From assembly GCF_000478605.2 (NCBI RefSeq), contig NZ_ASHX02000001.1:2891895-2955894 (forward strand): a DNA stretch of 64,000 nucleotides. The letters are read 5' to 3'. The notes beneath the pieces were generated by a model that saw nothing but the letters and a program-made list of their open reading frames with translations, was not told the origin of the DNA and searched no databases. The stretch comes from Streptomyces thermolilacinus SPC6. GTDB lineage: Bacteria; Actinomycetota; Actinomycetes; Streptomycetales; Streptomycetaceae. This document shows positions 7,255-16,795 of this stretch, piece by piece; within the stretch, counting starts at the first letter, position 1; each line of letters opens with the position of its first letter. The translations under genes were made by a program, and so were the position numbers.

Positions 7255-8685
7255 TCAGGCGGGGAGCAGGCCGGTGCGGTAGATCGTGCCGGCGCAGGCG
7301 TTGGGGATGGTGGTCGCCGCCTGGGGGCCGCCCACGCTCGGGGTGTGGGTGACCGTGACGCTGCCGTCCGCGATGCCCTCCTGCGGCAGCAGCTGCGGTT
7401 CCGCCGCCGTTGCCGAGTCCGTACCGCCCTCCGCCGTGCCGGTCGTCGCGCCGTCCGAGGGCGGCGGCGGCTCCTCGGTGGGCGTGGACGGCGCGGTGGG
7501 CGACGGGGACTGCTCGCCACCGCCCCCTCCGTCGCCGCTGCCCGTGCCTCCGCCGTTCACCGGGCACGTCTCGCTCGGCACCCAGGCGAACTTGACCTCG
7601 TACGCCCCGGACGGCTTCAGCACCAGGCTGCCGACCGTCGCGGACGGGCCGGGCAGGCCGGACGCCGCGTCACCCGCCGTGTGCCGTGCGACGCTGATGC
7701 GGCTCGCGTCCGCCGCGCCGCTCGTGCCGAAGCCGACCGTCCCGGACGCGCTGACGGTGCAGTCGCTGCTGGAGACGTTGGCGATGCGGAACGTTCCGTA
7801 CACCGTGCCGTCCCCGCCGGGGCCGCCCGCCTCGGCGACGCTCACGCCGAGCTGGCCCGCCTCGCACTCGGGGGCCGTGTCCGGGGCGGGCGTGGCGTTG
7901 TCGGGCGTGCCGTCCGCGCCGTCGGAGGCGCTGGTACCGGCGGTGGTCGGGGTTCCGGACGGGTTGGCCCCGCCCTTGCCGGAGCCGTTCAGCTCGCCGG
8001 ACGGGCTGCCCGCGGCTTCCTCGCCCGCCGGGCCCGCGGCGTCGCCGGTGCCGCCCTGGACCTGCTCGCCGTGCCCGGCGTTGACCGGGTTGGTGTCGGA
8101 CGCCGTGTCGGAGGCGGCGACGTGCACGAACGCGGGGACACCCGTACCGAGCAGGATCACCGCGGCGGCCGCGCCGACGAGCGCCTGCCGCTTCCGCGCC
8201 CTCCGCGCCGGAACAGCCCGGCGGAGGTGGTCGAGCGCGCCCGGGGCCGGTTCGAGGTCCCCGACGGCCCCCTGGAGCAAGCGCCGCAGCGCCAGCTCGT
8301 CCCCGCCGAGCCCGTCCGCCCCGAGGTCGAACACGCCGATGCCGTCCGGGGTGTGGGGGTCGTCTGTCGGGGTGGGGCGGTCTGCCGGGATGGGCTGGGT
8401 GCCCGACTGGTCGATGCCGGACTGTGCCGGGGTGGGCTGTGCCGTCTCCCGCTGTGCCGACTCCGGCTGTGCCGACTCCGACTGTGCCGTCTCGGGCTGT
8501 GCTGTGCCGGGCCGGGCCTCGTCGGCGGGGCGGGCGGCCTCGGGCCTAGGGGCCGACGTGCCCGTGTCCTCGCGGGGTGTGTCCTCGCCGGGCGTGGGCT
8601 GGGAGGCGGAGGGTTCTGGGGTGTTCACTGCGTCGTTTCCAGTCCGGTCGTTCGACGGCCCGTCCGGCCCGTTGTGCTCGGTCAT
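7255..8685 (-). CDS. Membrane protein partner of the ECF sigma factor (anti-sigma-like)
   Basis: 476 residues. Layout: a Pro/Thr/Gln-rich cytoplasmic N-terminus with a decaying (T/S)AQPE tandem repeat (about 60-95), a predicted helical segment (128-165), one transmembrane helix (about 167-187), then a long extracytoplasmic part rich in Gly/Ser/Thr holding one compact Cys-containing domain (about 275-385, reminiscent of DUF4232) and a last conserved block. The start ATG overlaps the stop of the sigma gene by 4 bp (ATGA), so the two are translationally coupled, as for sigma/anti-sigma pairs. A classical zinc anti-sigma motif (HxxxCxxC) is not seen, so the anti-sigma role is inferred from position and topology. 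Confidence 0.6.
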   Translation of the reverse strand: MTEHNGPDGPSNDRTGNDAVNTPEPSASQPTPGEDTPREDTGTSAPRPEAARPADEARPGTAQPETAQSESAQPESAQRETAQPTPAQSGIDQSGTQPIPADRPTPTDDPHTPDGIGVFDLGADGLGGDELALRRLLQGAVGDLEPAPGALDHLRRAVPARRARKRQALVGAAAAVILLGTGVPAFVHVAASDTASDTNPVNAGHGEQVQGGTGDAAGPAGEEAAGSPSGELNGSGKGGANPSGTPTTAGTSASDGADGTPDNATPAPDTAPECEAGQLGVSVAEAGGPGGDGTVYGTFRIANVSSSDCTVSASGTVGFGTSGAADASRISVARHTAGDAASGLPGPSATVGSLVLKPSGAYEVKFAWVPSETCPVNGGGTGSGDGGGGGEQSPSPTAPSTPTEEPPPPSDGATTGTAEGGTDSATAAEPQLLPQEGIADGSVTVTHTPSVGGPQAATTIPNACAGTIYRTGLLPA

Positions 8686-9371
8686 GCCTTCGCTCCCATG
8701 GCCACGCGCAGGGCGGCTATGCCACGGGAGCCGTACGCCTTCACCGACCCGAGCGATATGCCCAGCGTCTCGGCGACCTGCGCCTCGGTCATGTCCGCGA
8801 AGTACCGCAGGACCAGGACCTCCCGCTGACGGCGCTGGAGCCCGCGCATCGCCTTGATCAGCGCGTCGCGCTCCAGCTGGTCGTACGCGCCCTCCTCCGC
8901 GCTCGCCATGTCCGGCATCGGCTTCGAGAGGAGCTTCAGGCCGAGTATGCGGCGGCGCAGGGCGGACCGGGAGAGGTTCACGACGGTCTGGCGCAGGTAC
9001 GCCAGGGTCTTCTCCGGGTCGCGGACCCGCTTGCGGGCGGAGTGGACGCGGATGAACGCCTCCTGGACGACGTCCTCGCAGGAGGCCGTGTCGTCGAGAA
9101 GCAGCGCCGCGAGACCCAGCAGCGACCGGTAGTGGGCGCGGTAGGTCTCGGTGAGGTGATCGACGGTGGTGCCCGACGTCATCGTCTCGTCGGCGTCGTC
9201 ACGCGGGAACGGGACGCGGGCTCGGCGTGTGGCGGGCATGGGCGCGATCACCGGCATGCCGCCGCCGCGACGCCGGTCGCGCGGCGCGCGCTGGGGCGGC
9301 CGCAGGAGCGGAAGAACCGCCGCGCCGCCGCGAAGTGGGGCCGCTGCTGTGATGTCGAGTACCTCTGCCAC
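8682..9371 (-). CDS. ECF-type RNA polymerase sigma factor (SigE-family-like)
   Basis: 229 residues from GTG 9371. Sigma region 2 is around residues 70-130 (TYRAHYRSLLGL, EDVVQEAFIRVH) and region 4 around 180-225 with a helix-turn-helix (MTEAQVAETLGISLGSVKAY). The first ~60 residues are basic, Pro-rich and not part of the sigma fold, so a downstream start is possible. It forms a coupled pair with the membrane protein that follows. The position just downstream of asd and ask matches the order remembered for the asd-ask region of Streptomyces coelicolor. Confidence 0.85.
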   Translation of the reverse strand: MAEVLDITAAAPLRGGAAVLPLLRPPQRAPRDRRRGGGMPVIAPMPATRRARVPFPRDDADETMTSGTTVDHLTETYRAHYRSLLGLAALLLDDTASCEDVVQEAFIRVHSARKRVRDPEKTLAYLRQTVVNLSRSALRRRILGLKLLSKPMPDMASAEEGAYDQLERDALIKAMRGLQRRQREVLVLRYFADMTEAQVAETLGISLGSVKAYGSRGIAALRVAMGAKA

Positions 9372-9735
9372 GTCTGTTGGACACGTCGCCCCCCGTCAGG
9401 GTTGTACGCGCACGCCGCCTTATCTGACGGTGCGTCGTTCGCCCTCATGCGTATCCGCTCTCCCCATTGCCCCGTTCGCGCGGCAGCGCTGGAGCGACCG
9501 CAGAGACGCTCTCCACCGGCCACCGGTTGCGGCAGGGGGGCAGGAGCATCGTCGAACATGCCATCGCCCCAGTTCAAGCGGCCAAGGCCGAGGACTTTCC
9601 CACAGGGCGTCCACAGATCCTACAAAGGTGCGAGGCCGCGTCCACCAGGTATTCGACGCCTCGGCGCGGCCCCGGCTCACATTTGTGATCTCTCCCGCAG
9701 CGCCTCGCGTCGCCGGATTCGGCGCGTGGGCGCGG
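9372..9735. other. Intergenic region between asd and sigma gene
   Basis: 364 bases without a supported gene. It should contain the promoter of the sigma operon; no clear -35/-10 pair or inverted repeat with strong statistics stands out by eye. Confidence 0.4.
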
Positions 9736-11043
9736 TCAGGTGCGGGACGGGCCTCCCGCGGCGAGTTCCACGGCGACGAGTTCCGCGATCTGGGCGGTGT
9801 TGAGCGCGGCGCCCTTGCGCAGGTTGTCGCCGCACACGAAGAACTCCAGGGCCCGTTCGTCGTCCAGGTCGCGGCGGACCCGGCCGACCCACGTCGGGTC
9901 GGTGCCGACGACGTCGGCGGGCGTCGGGAAGTCGCCCGCGGCGGGATCGTCGTACAGGACGACACCGGGCGAGGTGGCGAGGATCTCATGGGCGCGCGCC
10001 ACGGTCACCGGCCGTTCGAACCGGGCGTGGACGGATACGGAGTGAGTGGTGAGCACGGGTACGCGGACGCAGGTCGCGGCGACCCGCAGCCCGGGCAGGC
10101 CCAGGACGCGGCGGGTCTCGGCCCGTACGCCCAGCTCCTCCGACGACCAGCCGCCGTCCTGGAGCGTGCCGGACCAGGGAACGACGTTCAGGGCGAGGGG
10201 CGCGGCGAACGGCCCCGTCCCGTCGTCGCCGAGAGCCCTGCGTACGTCTCCGGGGGCGGCGCCCAGGTCGGTGCCCGCGACGGTCGCGAGCTGGCCGCGC
10301 AGCGCGGCGACACCGGCCTGTCCGGCGCCGGAGGCGGCCTGGTACGCGGAGACGACCAGCTCCTCGAGCCCGAACTCGGCGTGCAGCGCCCCTACGGCGA
10401 CGATCAGCGCGAGCGTGGTGCAGCCCGGGCCCGCGATGATGCCGTGCGGCCGGACGCGGGCGGCGTGCGGGTTGACCTCGGGTACGACGAGCGGCACCTC
10501 CGGGTCGTCGCGGAACGCGGGCGACGCGTCCACGACGACGGTGCCCTGCGCGGCGGCGACCGGCGCCCAGCGGGCGGCGACCTCCTCCGGGACCAGGAAC
10601 ACCGCGACGTCGATGCCCCGCAGGGCTTCCTCGTCCAGCGCCAGCACCTCGGTCTCGGCACCGCGCACCGCGAGCTTTCGGCCTGCCGAGCGGGGGGACG
10701 CGAGGAGGCGTATCTCGCCCCAGACGTCGGCGTGCTGCGACAGGATCTGCAGCATGACGGCCCCCGCCGCCCCGGTCGCCCCGACCACGGCGAGCGCCGG
10801 TTTCCCGCCCAGGGGGCGCGGGCGCGGTATGTGGATGCCCGGCGGATGGCCCGGCGGATGGCCCGGTGGATGGAGGGCCGACGACTCGGGGTCGCACGCC
10901 TCCCGGCGGGGAACCTCCTGGCGGGTGGCCTCCCGGTCCCGTACCTCCGGTCCCGAACCCTCGCGGTCCCGTATATCCGGCCCGGGGCCCTCCCCGCGCG
11001 AGGTCTCGCTGCCGGAAGCCGCGCCCGGCACCGGTGACGGCAT
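9736..11043 (-). CDS. asd: Aspartate-semialdehyde dehydrogenase
   Basis: 435 residues from ATG 11043. The enzyme reduces aspartyl phosphate to aspartate semialdehyde with NADPH, step two of the Lys/Met/Thr pathway and, in actinomycetes, of diaminopimelate for the cell wall. NADP-binding GATGAAG is at about 88-94 and the catalytic cysteine is C208 in GPGCTT, followed by the SAYQAASGAG block. The core matches a usual ~340-residue enzyme; the first ~75 residues are unusual, low-complexity and charged. A TTG at 11214 would extend it further, but that reading would run through the hairpin at 11147-11193, so it is rejected. It lies 211 bp behind ask on the same strand. Confidence 0.88.
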   Translation of the reverse strand: MPSPVPGAASGSETSRGEGPGPDIRDREGSGPEVRDREATRQEVPRREACDPESSALHPPGHPPGHPPGIHIPRPRPLGGKPALAVVGATGAAGAVMLQILSQHADVWGEIRLLASPRSAGRKLAVRGAETEVLALDEEALRGIDVAVFLVPEEVAARWAPVAAAQGTVVVDASPAFRDDPEVPLVVPEVNPHAARVRPHGIIAGPGCTTLALIVAVGALHAEFGLEELVVSAYQAASGAGQAGVAALRGQLATVAGTDLGAAPGDVRRALGDDGTGPFAAPLALNVVPWSGTLQDGGWSSEELGVRAETRRVLGLPGLRVAATCVRVPVLTTHSVSVHARFERPVTVARAHEILATSPGVVLYDDPAAGDFPTPADVVGTDPTWVGRVRRDLDDERALEFFVCGDNLRKGAALNTAQIAELVAVELAAGGPSRT

Positions 11044-11146
11044 GGCGTGCAGGCCCGGCGCCGCCCGGTCCCGTCCGGAATCCCGCCGGCCCGCAGCCGC
11101 CCCGGACCCAACAGGGTCCGGAGTCGCCTCGTCCGAAGCCCGGACG

Positions 11147-11193
11147 CCCCGGAAACCCCCGTCCGGCGTCTGCGCGGGCGGGGGTTTCCGGGG
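11147..11193 (-). terminator. Perfect 15-bp hairpin between ask and asd
   Basis: CCCCGGAAACCCCCG at 11147-11161 pairs perfectly with 11179-11193 across a 17-nt loop. It lies after the ask stop and before the asd start. It may act as a partial terminator that lowers asd expression relative to ask, or as a 3'-end stabiliser. Confidence 0.65.
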
Positions 11194-11254
11194 CGGGGAC
11201 TGCCAGTTCCTCAACGGGTCCGTCGGGGGTGTCGCGGGGCGGGGCCCGGAAGGG

Positions 11255-11776
11255 TCAGCGGCCCGTGCCGCCGTAGACGACCGCCTCGACCGTGTCGCTG
11301 TCCAGACCGAAGGCGGTGTGGACGGCGCGTACGGCCTCGTTGACGTCGTCGGCGCGGGTGACGACCGAGATGCGGATCTCCGAGGTGGAGATGAGCTCGA
11401 TGTTCACGCCCGCGTTGGACAGCGCCTCGAAGAAGGAGGCGGTGACGCCCGGGTTGGTCTTCATGCCCGCGCCGACCAGGGAGATCTTGCCGATCTGGTC
11501 GTCGTAGCGCAGGGACTCGAAGCCGATGGACGACTTCTGCTTCTCCAGCGCGTCGATGGCCTTGCGGCCCTCGGTCTTGGGCAGCGTGAACGAGATGTCC
11601 GTCAGGCCCGTGGACGCGGCGGAGACGTTCTGCACGACCATGTCGATGTTGATCTCGGCGTCCGCGATGGTGCGGAAGATCGCGGCGGCCTCGCCCGGCT
11701 TGTCGGGCACGCCGACGACGGTGATCTTCGCCTCGGAGGTGTCGTGGGCGACACCGGAGATGATGGCCTGCTCCAC
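11255..11776 (-). CDS. ask: Aspartate kinase beta subunit from internal start
   Basis: An internal GTG at 11776 (V251 of the alpha frame) begins [10 protein letters not shown] and would give a 173-residue protein made only of the two ACT domains. GAGGGG precedes it by about 8 bases. In Corynebacterium the overlapping lysC beta subunit starts at the equivalent Met (MEEAVLTGVA) and is 172 residues, so the same two-product arrangement is expected here. Whether this start is used cannot be proven from sequence. Confidence 0.65.
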   Translation of the reverse strand: MEQAIISGVAHDTSEAKITVVGVPDKPGEAAAIFRTIADAEINIDMVVQNVSAASTGLTDISFTLPKTEGRKAIDALEKQKSSIGFESLRYDDQIGKISLVGAGMKTNPGVTASFFEALSNAGVNIELISTSEIRISVVTRADDVNEAVRAVHTAFGLDSDTVEAVVYGGTGR

Positions 11777-12526
11777 CTTGCGGTCCCCTCGCGGTTCGTT
11801 GCTGACCCACGTGCCCTGGAGCCCCGAGAAGGAGGAGCGGACGTGGATCGGGATGTTGTATCGGCGCGCGTACTCGACGCAGCGGTGCAGCAGCACCTTG
11901 GAGCCGGAGCTGGCGAGCTCCAGCATGTCCTCGAAGGAGATCCAGTCGATCTTCCGGGCCTTCTTCACGACCCGCGGGTCGGCGGTGAAGACGCCGTCCA
12001 CGTCCGTGTAGATCTCGCACACCTCGGCGTCCAGCGCCGCGGCGAGGGCCACGGCGGTGGTGTCCGAGCCGCCCCGGCCCAGCGTGGTGATGTCCTTCTT
12101 GTCCTGGGACACGCCCTGGAAACCGGCGACGATGGCGATGTTGCCCTCGTCCAGCGCGGTGCGGATACGGCCCGGCGTGACATCGATGATGCGCGCCTTG
12201 TTGTGGACCGAGTCGGTGATGACGCCTGCCTGGCTGCCCGTGAAGGACTGGGCCTCGTGGCCCAGGTTTTTGATCGCCATGGCCAGCAGCGCCATGGAGA
12301 TCCGCTCTCCGGCGGTCAGCAGCATGTCGAACTCACGCCCGGCCGGCATCGGGGATACCTGCTCGGCGAGATCGATCAACTCGTCCGTCGTGTCGCCCAT
12401 CGCGGAAACGACGACGACCACCTGGTGGCCGTTCTTCTTCGCTTCCACGATTCGCTTGGCGACGCGCTTGATGCCCTCGGCATCGGCAACGGAGGAGCCT
12501 CCGTACTTCTGCACGACAAGGCCCAC
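11255..12526 (-). CDS. ask: Aspartate kinase (alpha subunit frame)
   Basis: 423 residues from GTG 12526. It phosphorylates aspartate, the committed step to Lys, Thr and Met. KYGGSS at residues 7-12 opens the kinase domain, TAGERIS (71-77) and GRGGSDTTA (150-158) are substrate/ATP sites, and two C-terminal ACT domains (about 265-340 and 345-420) carry feedback regulation. Length equals that of actinobacterial alpha2beta2 enzymes. An in-frame internal start for the beta subunit is present (see separate entry). Confidence 0.95.
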   Translation of the reverse strand: MGLVVQKYGGSSVADAEGIKRVAKRIVEAKKNGHQVVVVVSAMGDTTDELIDLAEQVSPMPAGREFDMLLTAGERISMALLAMAIKNLGHEAQSFTGSQAGVITDSVHNKARIIDVTPGRIRTALDEGNIAIVAGFQGVSQDKKDITTLGRGGSDTTAVALAAALDAEVCEIYTDVDGVFTADPRVVKKARKIDWISFEDMLELASSGSKVLLHRCVEYARRYNIPIHVRSSFSGLQGTWVSNEPRGDRKVEQAIISGVAHDTSEAKITVVGVPDKPGEAAAIFRTIADAEINIDMVVQNVSAASTGLTDISFTLPKTEGRKAIDALEKQKSSIGFESLRYDDQIGKISLVGAGMKTNPGVTASFFEALSNAGVNIELISTSEIRISVVTRADDVNEAVRAVHTAFGLDSDTVEAVVYGGTGR

Positions 12527-12736
12527 GTGCGCTCCTCGCTCAGTCCGTTTGCGGTCGGCTCAGTCTATCGAGCGACCGGAAAACGCCCCTGGGATGTCAC
12601 ATCCTGAGATGTCCCGCTCATTAGGTGATCAGCCCTGGGCGTCACCCGGCCACGCCGGGCCCCTGCCCAGCGACGGCACCCCCACGCGGAATGTGTCCCG
12701 GCTCACGTACGGGACGGGTCCTGGGCCTTCAAGGCC

Positions 12737-13396
12737 CTATTTGCGGGTGCGGATGCCCAGCGGCGCGGCGATCTCCTGGAGCATCACGCGGCCCGCCTCC
12801 TCCGCCAGCACCTCGTCCGCCATGTCCTCGTCCGTGTCGAGCCCGTCCAGCGCCTCCAGCGGCTGGTCCAGCCGTACGTGGGAGACCAGGGACTGGAGCG
12901 CCCGGAGGGTCGCGGAGGCGGTCGGGCCCCAGTTGGAGAAGTACGAGAACTGCCACCACCACAGCGCCTCGGTCGTGCGCCCCGCCCGGTAGTGGGCCAG
13001 CCCGTGCCGCAGGTCCATGATGATGTCGGCCAGGCTGTCGGAGATCCGGGACGGCACGGGCGCCTTGCGGGGCTGGTACGGGTCGAACACCTCCGAGAAG
13101 ACGTCCACCGGGTCCAGCATGGCGGCGAACCGTTCCCGCAGGTCGTCGACGTCCATGTCGGGACCCGTGTCCGGTTCGTACCGCTCCTCGGGGACGATGT
13201 CCTCGTGCGCCCCGAGCCTGCCGCCGGCGAGCAGCAGCTGCGAGACCTCCAGCAGCAGGAACGGGATCGCGCTGTCGGGCTCGTCGCCCTTGGCCACTTC
13301 CGTGGTGGCCACGATGAAGGACTCGATGGAGTCGGCGATCTGGACCGCGAAGCTGTCGGGGTCCAGCGAGTGGGCGTGGAGAGTGGCGTCAGACAT
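12737..13396 (-). CDS. DUF5063 domain protein
   Basis: 219 residues from ATG 13396; the start overlaps the recR stop by 8 bp (ATGTCTGA), so translation is probably coupled. The sequence is an acidic, mostly helical soluble protein with a [12 protein letters not shown] block (about 150-161) that is typical of actinobacterial DUF5063 proteins found after recR. No catalytic motif is visible and the function is unknown. Confidence 0.7.
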   Translation of the reverse strand: MSDATLHAHSLDPDSFAVQIADSIESFIVATTEVAKGDEPDSAIPFLLLEVSQLLLAGGRLGAHEDIVPEERYEPDTGPDMDVDDLRERFAAMLDPVDVFSEVFDPYQPRKAPVPSRISDSLADIIMDLRHGLAHYRAGRTTEALWWWQFSYFSNWGPTASATLRALQSLVSHVRLDQPLEALDGLDTDEDMADEVLAEEAGRVMLQEIAAPLGIRTRK

Positions 13397-13988
13397 CGAG
13401 GAGTCGTCTCCCTTCGAACGCGCGACCGAGCGTGACCTCGTCGGCGTATTCCAGGTCTCCGCCAACGGGGAGACCGCTGGCGAGGCGCGTGACCTTCAGG
13501 CCCATGGGCTTGACCATCCGCGCGAGGTACGTCGCGGTGGCCTCCCCTTCCAGGTTGGGGTCGGTCGCCAGGATCAGCTCGGTGACCGTGCCATCCGCGA
13601 GGCGGGCCAGCAGTTCCCTGATCCGCAGGTCGTCGGGGCCCACGCCCTCGATCGGGCTGATCGCGCCGCCGAGCACGTGGTACCGCCCCCGGAACTCGCG
13701 CGTCCGCTCGATGGCGACGACGTCCTTGGGCTCCTCGACCACGCAGATGACCGCGTCGTCCCGGCGCGGGTCGCGGCAGATGCCGCACCGCTCCTCCTGG
13801 GCGACGTTCCCGCAGACCGCGCAGAACCGGACCTTCTCCTTCACCTCCAGGAGCGCGTGCGCCAGCCGCCGGACGTCCGTCGGCTCGGCCTGGAGGATGT
13901 GGAAGGCGATCCGCTGCGCGCTCTTGGGACCGACGCCTGGCAGTCTGCCGAGCTCGTCGATGAGGTCCTGGACCACGCCTTCGTACAA
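13389..13988 (-). CDS. recR: Recombination mediator protein RecR
   Basis: 199 residues. RecR works with RecF/RecO to load RecA at gaps. The helix-hairpin-helix ([20 protein letters not shown], about 13-32), C4 zinc finger (C56, C59, C68, C71) and Toprim domain (about 79-175) are all present. The start codon is TTG at 13988 ([10 protein letters not shown]), supported by GGAGAGG 7 bases upstream and by the conserved N-terminus. ybaB lies upstream on the same strand and the DUF5063 gene overlaps downstream. Confidence 0.93.
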   Translation of the reverse strand: MYEGVVQDLIDELGRLPGVGPKSAQRIAFHILQAEPTDVRRLAHALLEVKEKVRFCAVCGNVAQEERCGICRDPRRDDAVICVVEEPKDVVAIERTREFRGRYHVLGGAISPIEGVGPDDLRIRELLARLADGTVTELILATDPNLEGEATATYLARMVKPMGLKVTRLASGLPVGGDLEYADEVTLGRAFEGRRLLDV

Positions 13989-14279
13989 CGGAACGCCTCT
14001 CCGGGAGTGCAGTCTTGGTGGTTACGGTAGTTGGTGAGGGGTGCGCCACAGAAGACTCGGCGTGAACCCGCCGCGTCCTCCGGGTGGCCTGGCGCCGCAG
14101 TCTCCCGCCTGACCGGGGGTCCGGTCGGGCCGAGCCCGAGTCCCGGGCCCGGAGTCCCGGGCCTGGAGCCCCGGACCCCGGCGGGCTCGGGCCCCCGGCG
14201 GGCTCGGTCGGGGCGCCCGTACCCATACCGGTGGGCGCCCGGCCGGTGCCGGTGGGGGGCCCGGCGGCCGGTCAGCGCG

Positions 14280-14621
14280 TCAGAACGGCATGCCCGGCAT
14301 CCCGCCCAGCCCCTGCGCGAGCGGGCCGAGCTTCTCCTGCTGGAGCTGCTGCGCGTTCTCGTTCGCCGCCTGCACGGCCGCGACGACCAGGTCCGCGAGC
14401 GTCTCCGTGTCCTCCGGGTCCACCGCCTTCGGGTCGATGACCAGGCCGCGCAGCTCCCCGGAACCGGTGACCGTGGCCTTCACCAGGCCGCCGCCCGCCT
14501 GCCCCTCGACCTCCGTACGGGCCAGCTCCTCCTGGGCCCGCGCGAGGTCCTGCTGCATCTTCTGGGCCTGCTGGAGCAGCTGCTGCATGTTGGGCTGGCC
14601 ACCACCGGGGATCACGGTCAC
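14280..14621 (-). CDS. YbaB/EbfC family nucleoid-associated protein
   Basis: 113 residues from GTG 14621. A long Gln/Lys-rich helix ([19 protein letters not shown]) precedes the conserved YbaB core [14 protein letters not shown] and a second helix, and the C-terminus ends GGMPGMPF as in other members. These dimeric proteins bind DNA and bend or coat it. Pairing with recR is conserved in most bacteria, where dnaX often comes before; here dnaX is not adjacent. Confidence 0.9.
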   Translation of the reverse strand: MTVIPGGGQPNMQQLLQQAQKMQQDLARAQEELARTEVEGQAGGGLVKATVTGSGELRGLVIDPKAVDPEDTETLADLVVAAVQAANENAQQLQQEKLGPLAQGLGGMPGMPF

Positions 14622-14940
14622 TCCTGCGCGTAGACGACGATTCTTCGGTTACGCCGAGCCTACGTGGTCCCCGCGCGGCGCGCCCCACGCACAGGTATCC
14701 ACTCTTTCGGGTGAACGACTGGCGCGCCCTCTACCTGATCACGGCCCCCTTCCGTGCGGAAAACCCGCCATTACGCCTCCGGGGACCACCATTCGGCGGT
14801 AGGAAGGGCTCCGCACGACGCACGGACCGACACCACGACACGCGTACGGACACGACGACACGCCCGACCGCCACCCCGACCCCTACCGAACACCTGTCGA
14901 ACATCACGCACAGTCACGCAGAGCGCAGAGGAGTGCCCCG
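14622..14940. other. Divergent intergenic region ybaB / SLATT gene
   Basis: 319 bases between divergent genes. It contains a run of short ACGACACG-type repeats (about 14830-14875) but no recognisable operator or small gene. Confidence 0.4.
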
Positions 14941-15654
14941 GTGAGCCAGCCGGAGATGCAGCCCGGGGGGCCAGCCCGGGGGGAGGACCTGACGGGACGG
15001 CCGTTCCCGCTCGGCGACTGGGGCGAGCCGGCCGAGCGGCTGCACGAGCTGTACCGGTGGGTCGAGGGGAACGCGCTGCGCACCGCCGACTGGTACCTCG
15101 CCGACCGGGTGTGGAAGCGGCGCGGCGCCCGCGCGCTGCGGACCGGTACGGCGCTGGGCGGCGTCCTGGGCGCCGCGCTGCCGCTGCTGGACCTGACGGA
15201 CGCGCTGGACGGGGCGGCGGGATGGGGATACCTGTCCCTGCTGCTCGCGGCGGCGTGCCTGGCGTGCGACCGGTACTTCGGCGTGACGTCCGGGTGGATG
15301 CGGGACGTGGCGACGGCGCAGGCGGTGCAGCGGCGGTTGCAGGCGCTCCAGTTCGACTGGGCGTCGGAGAGCGTGCGGGAGGTGCTGGGGCCCGCCGAGG
15401 GCACGTCGGCGGAGGCGGCGGAGCGGTGCCTTGGGGTGCTGCGGCGGTTCTCCGAGGACGTGACGGAGCTGGTGCGGGCGGAGACGGCCGACTGGATGGT
15501 GGAGTTCCGGGCGGGGCCCGCGCCGCTGGCGACGCAGTCGCTGGGCGGGGCGCCGGTGCGGCAGGACTCGGCGGGCGGGCCGTCGGGCAACCGGCTGCTG
15601 TCCCCGCCCACCCGCCCGAACATGCCCCGCCAGCGGCCCCCGGAGCCCCGCTAG
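14941..15654 (+). CDS. SLATT domain membrane protein
   Basis: 237 residues from GTG 14941 (AGGAG 11 bases upstream). A soluble start (about 1-60) with LYRWVEGNALRTADWYLADR leads into two transmembrane helices (about 68-90 and 96-114) and a long cytoplasmic helix, the layout of SLATT (DUF4231) proteins. SLATT proteins are proposed pore-forming effectors in nucleotide-signalling conflict systems; the stand-alone actinobacterial form next to recR is a conserved neighbour with unknown role. Confidence 0.65.
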   Translation: MSQPEMQPGGPARGEDLTGRPFPLGDWGEPAERLHELYRWVEGNALRTADWYLADRVWKRRGARALRTGTALGGVLGAALPLLDLTDALDGAAGWGYLSLLLAAACLACDRYFGVTSGWMRDVATAQAVQRRLQALQFDWASESVREVLGPAEGTSAEAAERCLGVLRRFSEDVTELVRAETADWMVEFRAGPAPLATQSLGGAPVRQDSAGGPSGNRLLSPPTRPNMPRQRPPEPR

Positions 15655-15720
15655 CTGTCGCGGGCCAGGGCGTCGTCGCCGTCAGCCGGGCCGCGCGTGG
15701 AGCGACGGCACGTCCCGTCC

Positions 15721-16071
15721 CTAGCGAGCGGAGGCGAGTGCCGAGAGTCGCTGCCGCGTCTCCCTGAGCGAGGCTTCCTTGGCATCAAGGCGTCGCGCCA
15801 GGGCATCCAGCTCGGCCCGGAGGTCGGGGCACATGTCGAGGGACACACCGTGCTCGCCCGAACGAGCGCAATCGAGGTAACGGCGGATGGTCTCGGTCCC
15901 GAGGCCGGCGGCGATCATCGTCTTGATCTGGGCCACACGCGCGATGTCGGAGTCGGTGTAGACCCTGTAGCCGTTGTGGTCGCGCTCGGGGACCAGGAGC
16001 ATGCGGTCCTCGTAGTGGCGCAGCGCTCGCGCCGTCACCCCGGTCAGCTCGGCGAGCTGGCTGATACGCAC
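15721..16071 (-). CDS. MerR family transcriptional regulator
   Basis: 116 residues from GTG 16071, with AGGAGG just upstream. The winged helix is VRISQLAELTGVTARALRHYEDRMLLVPERDHNGYRVYTDSD-type (residues 1-42), followed by a coiled-coil dimerisation helix. Only one Cys (C80 area) lies in the effector region, so a metal sensor of the CueR type is unlikely. It is divergent from an alpha/beta hydrolase and its operator sits in that promoter (16087-16118). Confidence 0.85.
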   Translation of the reverse strand: MRISQLAELTGVTARALRHYEDRMLLVPERDHNGYRVYTDSDIARVAQIKTMIAAGLGTETIRRYLDCARSGEHGVSLDMCPDLRAELDALARRLDAKEASLRETRQRLSALASAR

Positions 16072-16086
16072 GGGCCCTCCTTTGAT

Positions 16087-16118
16087 TTGACCTTCACGCT
16101 GGCGTGAAGCCTTACCGT
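16087..16118 (+). promoter_or_regulatory. MerR-type promoter with palindromic operator
   Basis: TTGACC (16087-16092) and TACCGT (16113-16118) are separated by 20 bp, the over-long spacer that MerR proteins untwist. The spacer holds CTTCACGC-TG-GCGTGAAG (16092-16109), a perfect 8-bp inverted repeat. The expected transcription start is at or within a few bases of the hydrolase ATG (16127), so the message may be leaderless. Confidence 0.75.
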
Positions 16119-16126
16119 CCAGCGCC

Positions 16127-16711
16127 ATGACACCGAAGACAACCCGGCAGCGGGCCACGATCATCCACGGCTACGCCGCGACACCTCAGGATCACTGGTT
16201 CGGATGGCTGGCCGCGCAGCTCGACGCCCGTGGCGTGCCCACGACCGTTCCCGCCCTTCCGGACTCCGAGGCGCCTGACCCCGACCGCTGGCTGGCAGCC
16301 GTGGCAGCCGGTGTCGGTACGCCGGACGAGGGCTCGGTCCTGGTGGCGCACAGCCTCGGCTGCGTCACGGCCCTCCGCCATCTCTGCTCCCTGGCGGGTC
16401 CGTGGCGTCTTGGTGCGCTCGTGCTCGTCTCGGGCTTCGTCGATCCGCTGCCGGCCCTTCCGACGCTGGACTCTCACGTCGGCAGGCCGCTGGATCTGGC
16501 CGGGATCCGCGACCACGTCGACAGGCTCACCCTGCTCCGGTCGGACGCGGACCCGTACGTGCCACCGGGCCACACCGACCGCCTCGCCGGCCTCCTGGGG
16601 ACATCGGCCGAGGTCATACCCGGAGCCGGTCACTTCCTCGCGTCCGACGGTGTGACGTCGCTCCCCGCGGCCCTCGCGGCGATCGCACCGCCAGGACCGA
16701 CGGGGAGCTGA
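16127..16711 (+). CDS. RBBP9/YdeN-type alpha/beta hydrolase
   Basis: 194 residues. The fold and triad are clear: HGY at 14-16, nucleophile S76 in AHSLGC, D142 in DADPYVPP and H169 in GAGHF. These small serine hydrolases have no settled natural substrate. Start ATG 16127 has no Shine-Dalgarno sequence, which agrees with a leaderless transcript from the MerR-type promoter. The divergent MerR gene is its likely regulator. Confidence 0.8.
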   Translation: MTPKTTRQRATIIHGYAATPQDHWFGWLAAQLDARGVPTTVPALPDSEAPDPDRWLAAVAAGVGTPDEGSVLVAHSLGCVTALRHLCSLAGPWRLGALVLVSGFVDPLPALPTLDSHVGRPLDLAGIRDHVDRLTLLRSDADPYVPPGHTDRLAGLLGTSAEVIPGAGHFLASDGVTSLPAALAAIAPPGPTGS

Positions 16712-16795
16712 CGGGACCGAGATGACGCACCGCGGGTGCGGGGCGGCGTCGGCAACGTCCGGCCAGTCCCTCACCTGCGGGCCGGGCCCACCCGG

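Noticed and set aside
11044..11214. Asd starting at TTG 11214
   Set aside because: Would translate through a perfect 15-bp hairpin and add 57 non-conserved residues; no ribosome site is seen. ATG 11043 is preferred.
10046..12607. 853-codon plus-strand frame opposite asd and ask
   Set aside because: Both minus-strand enzymes are certain from motifs; the plus frame is their shadow.
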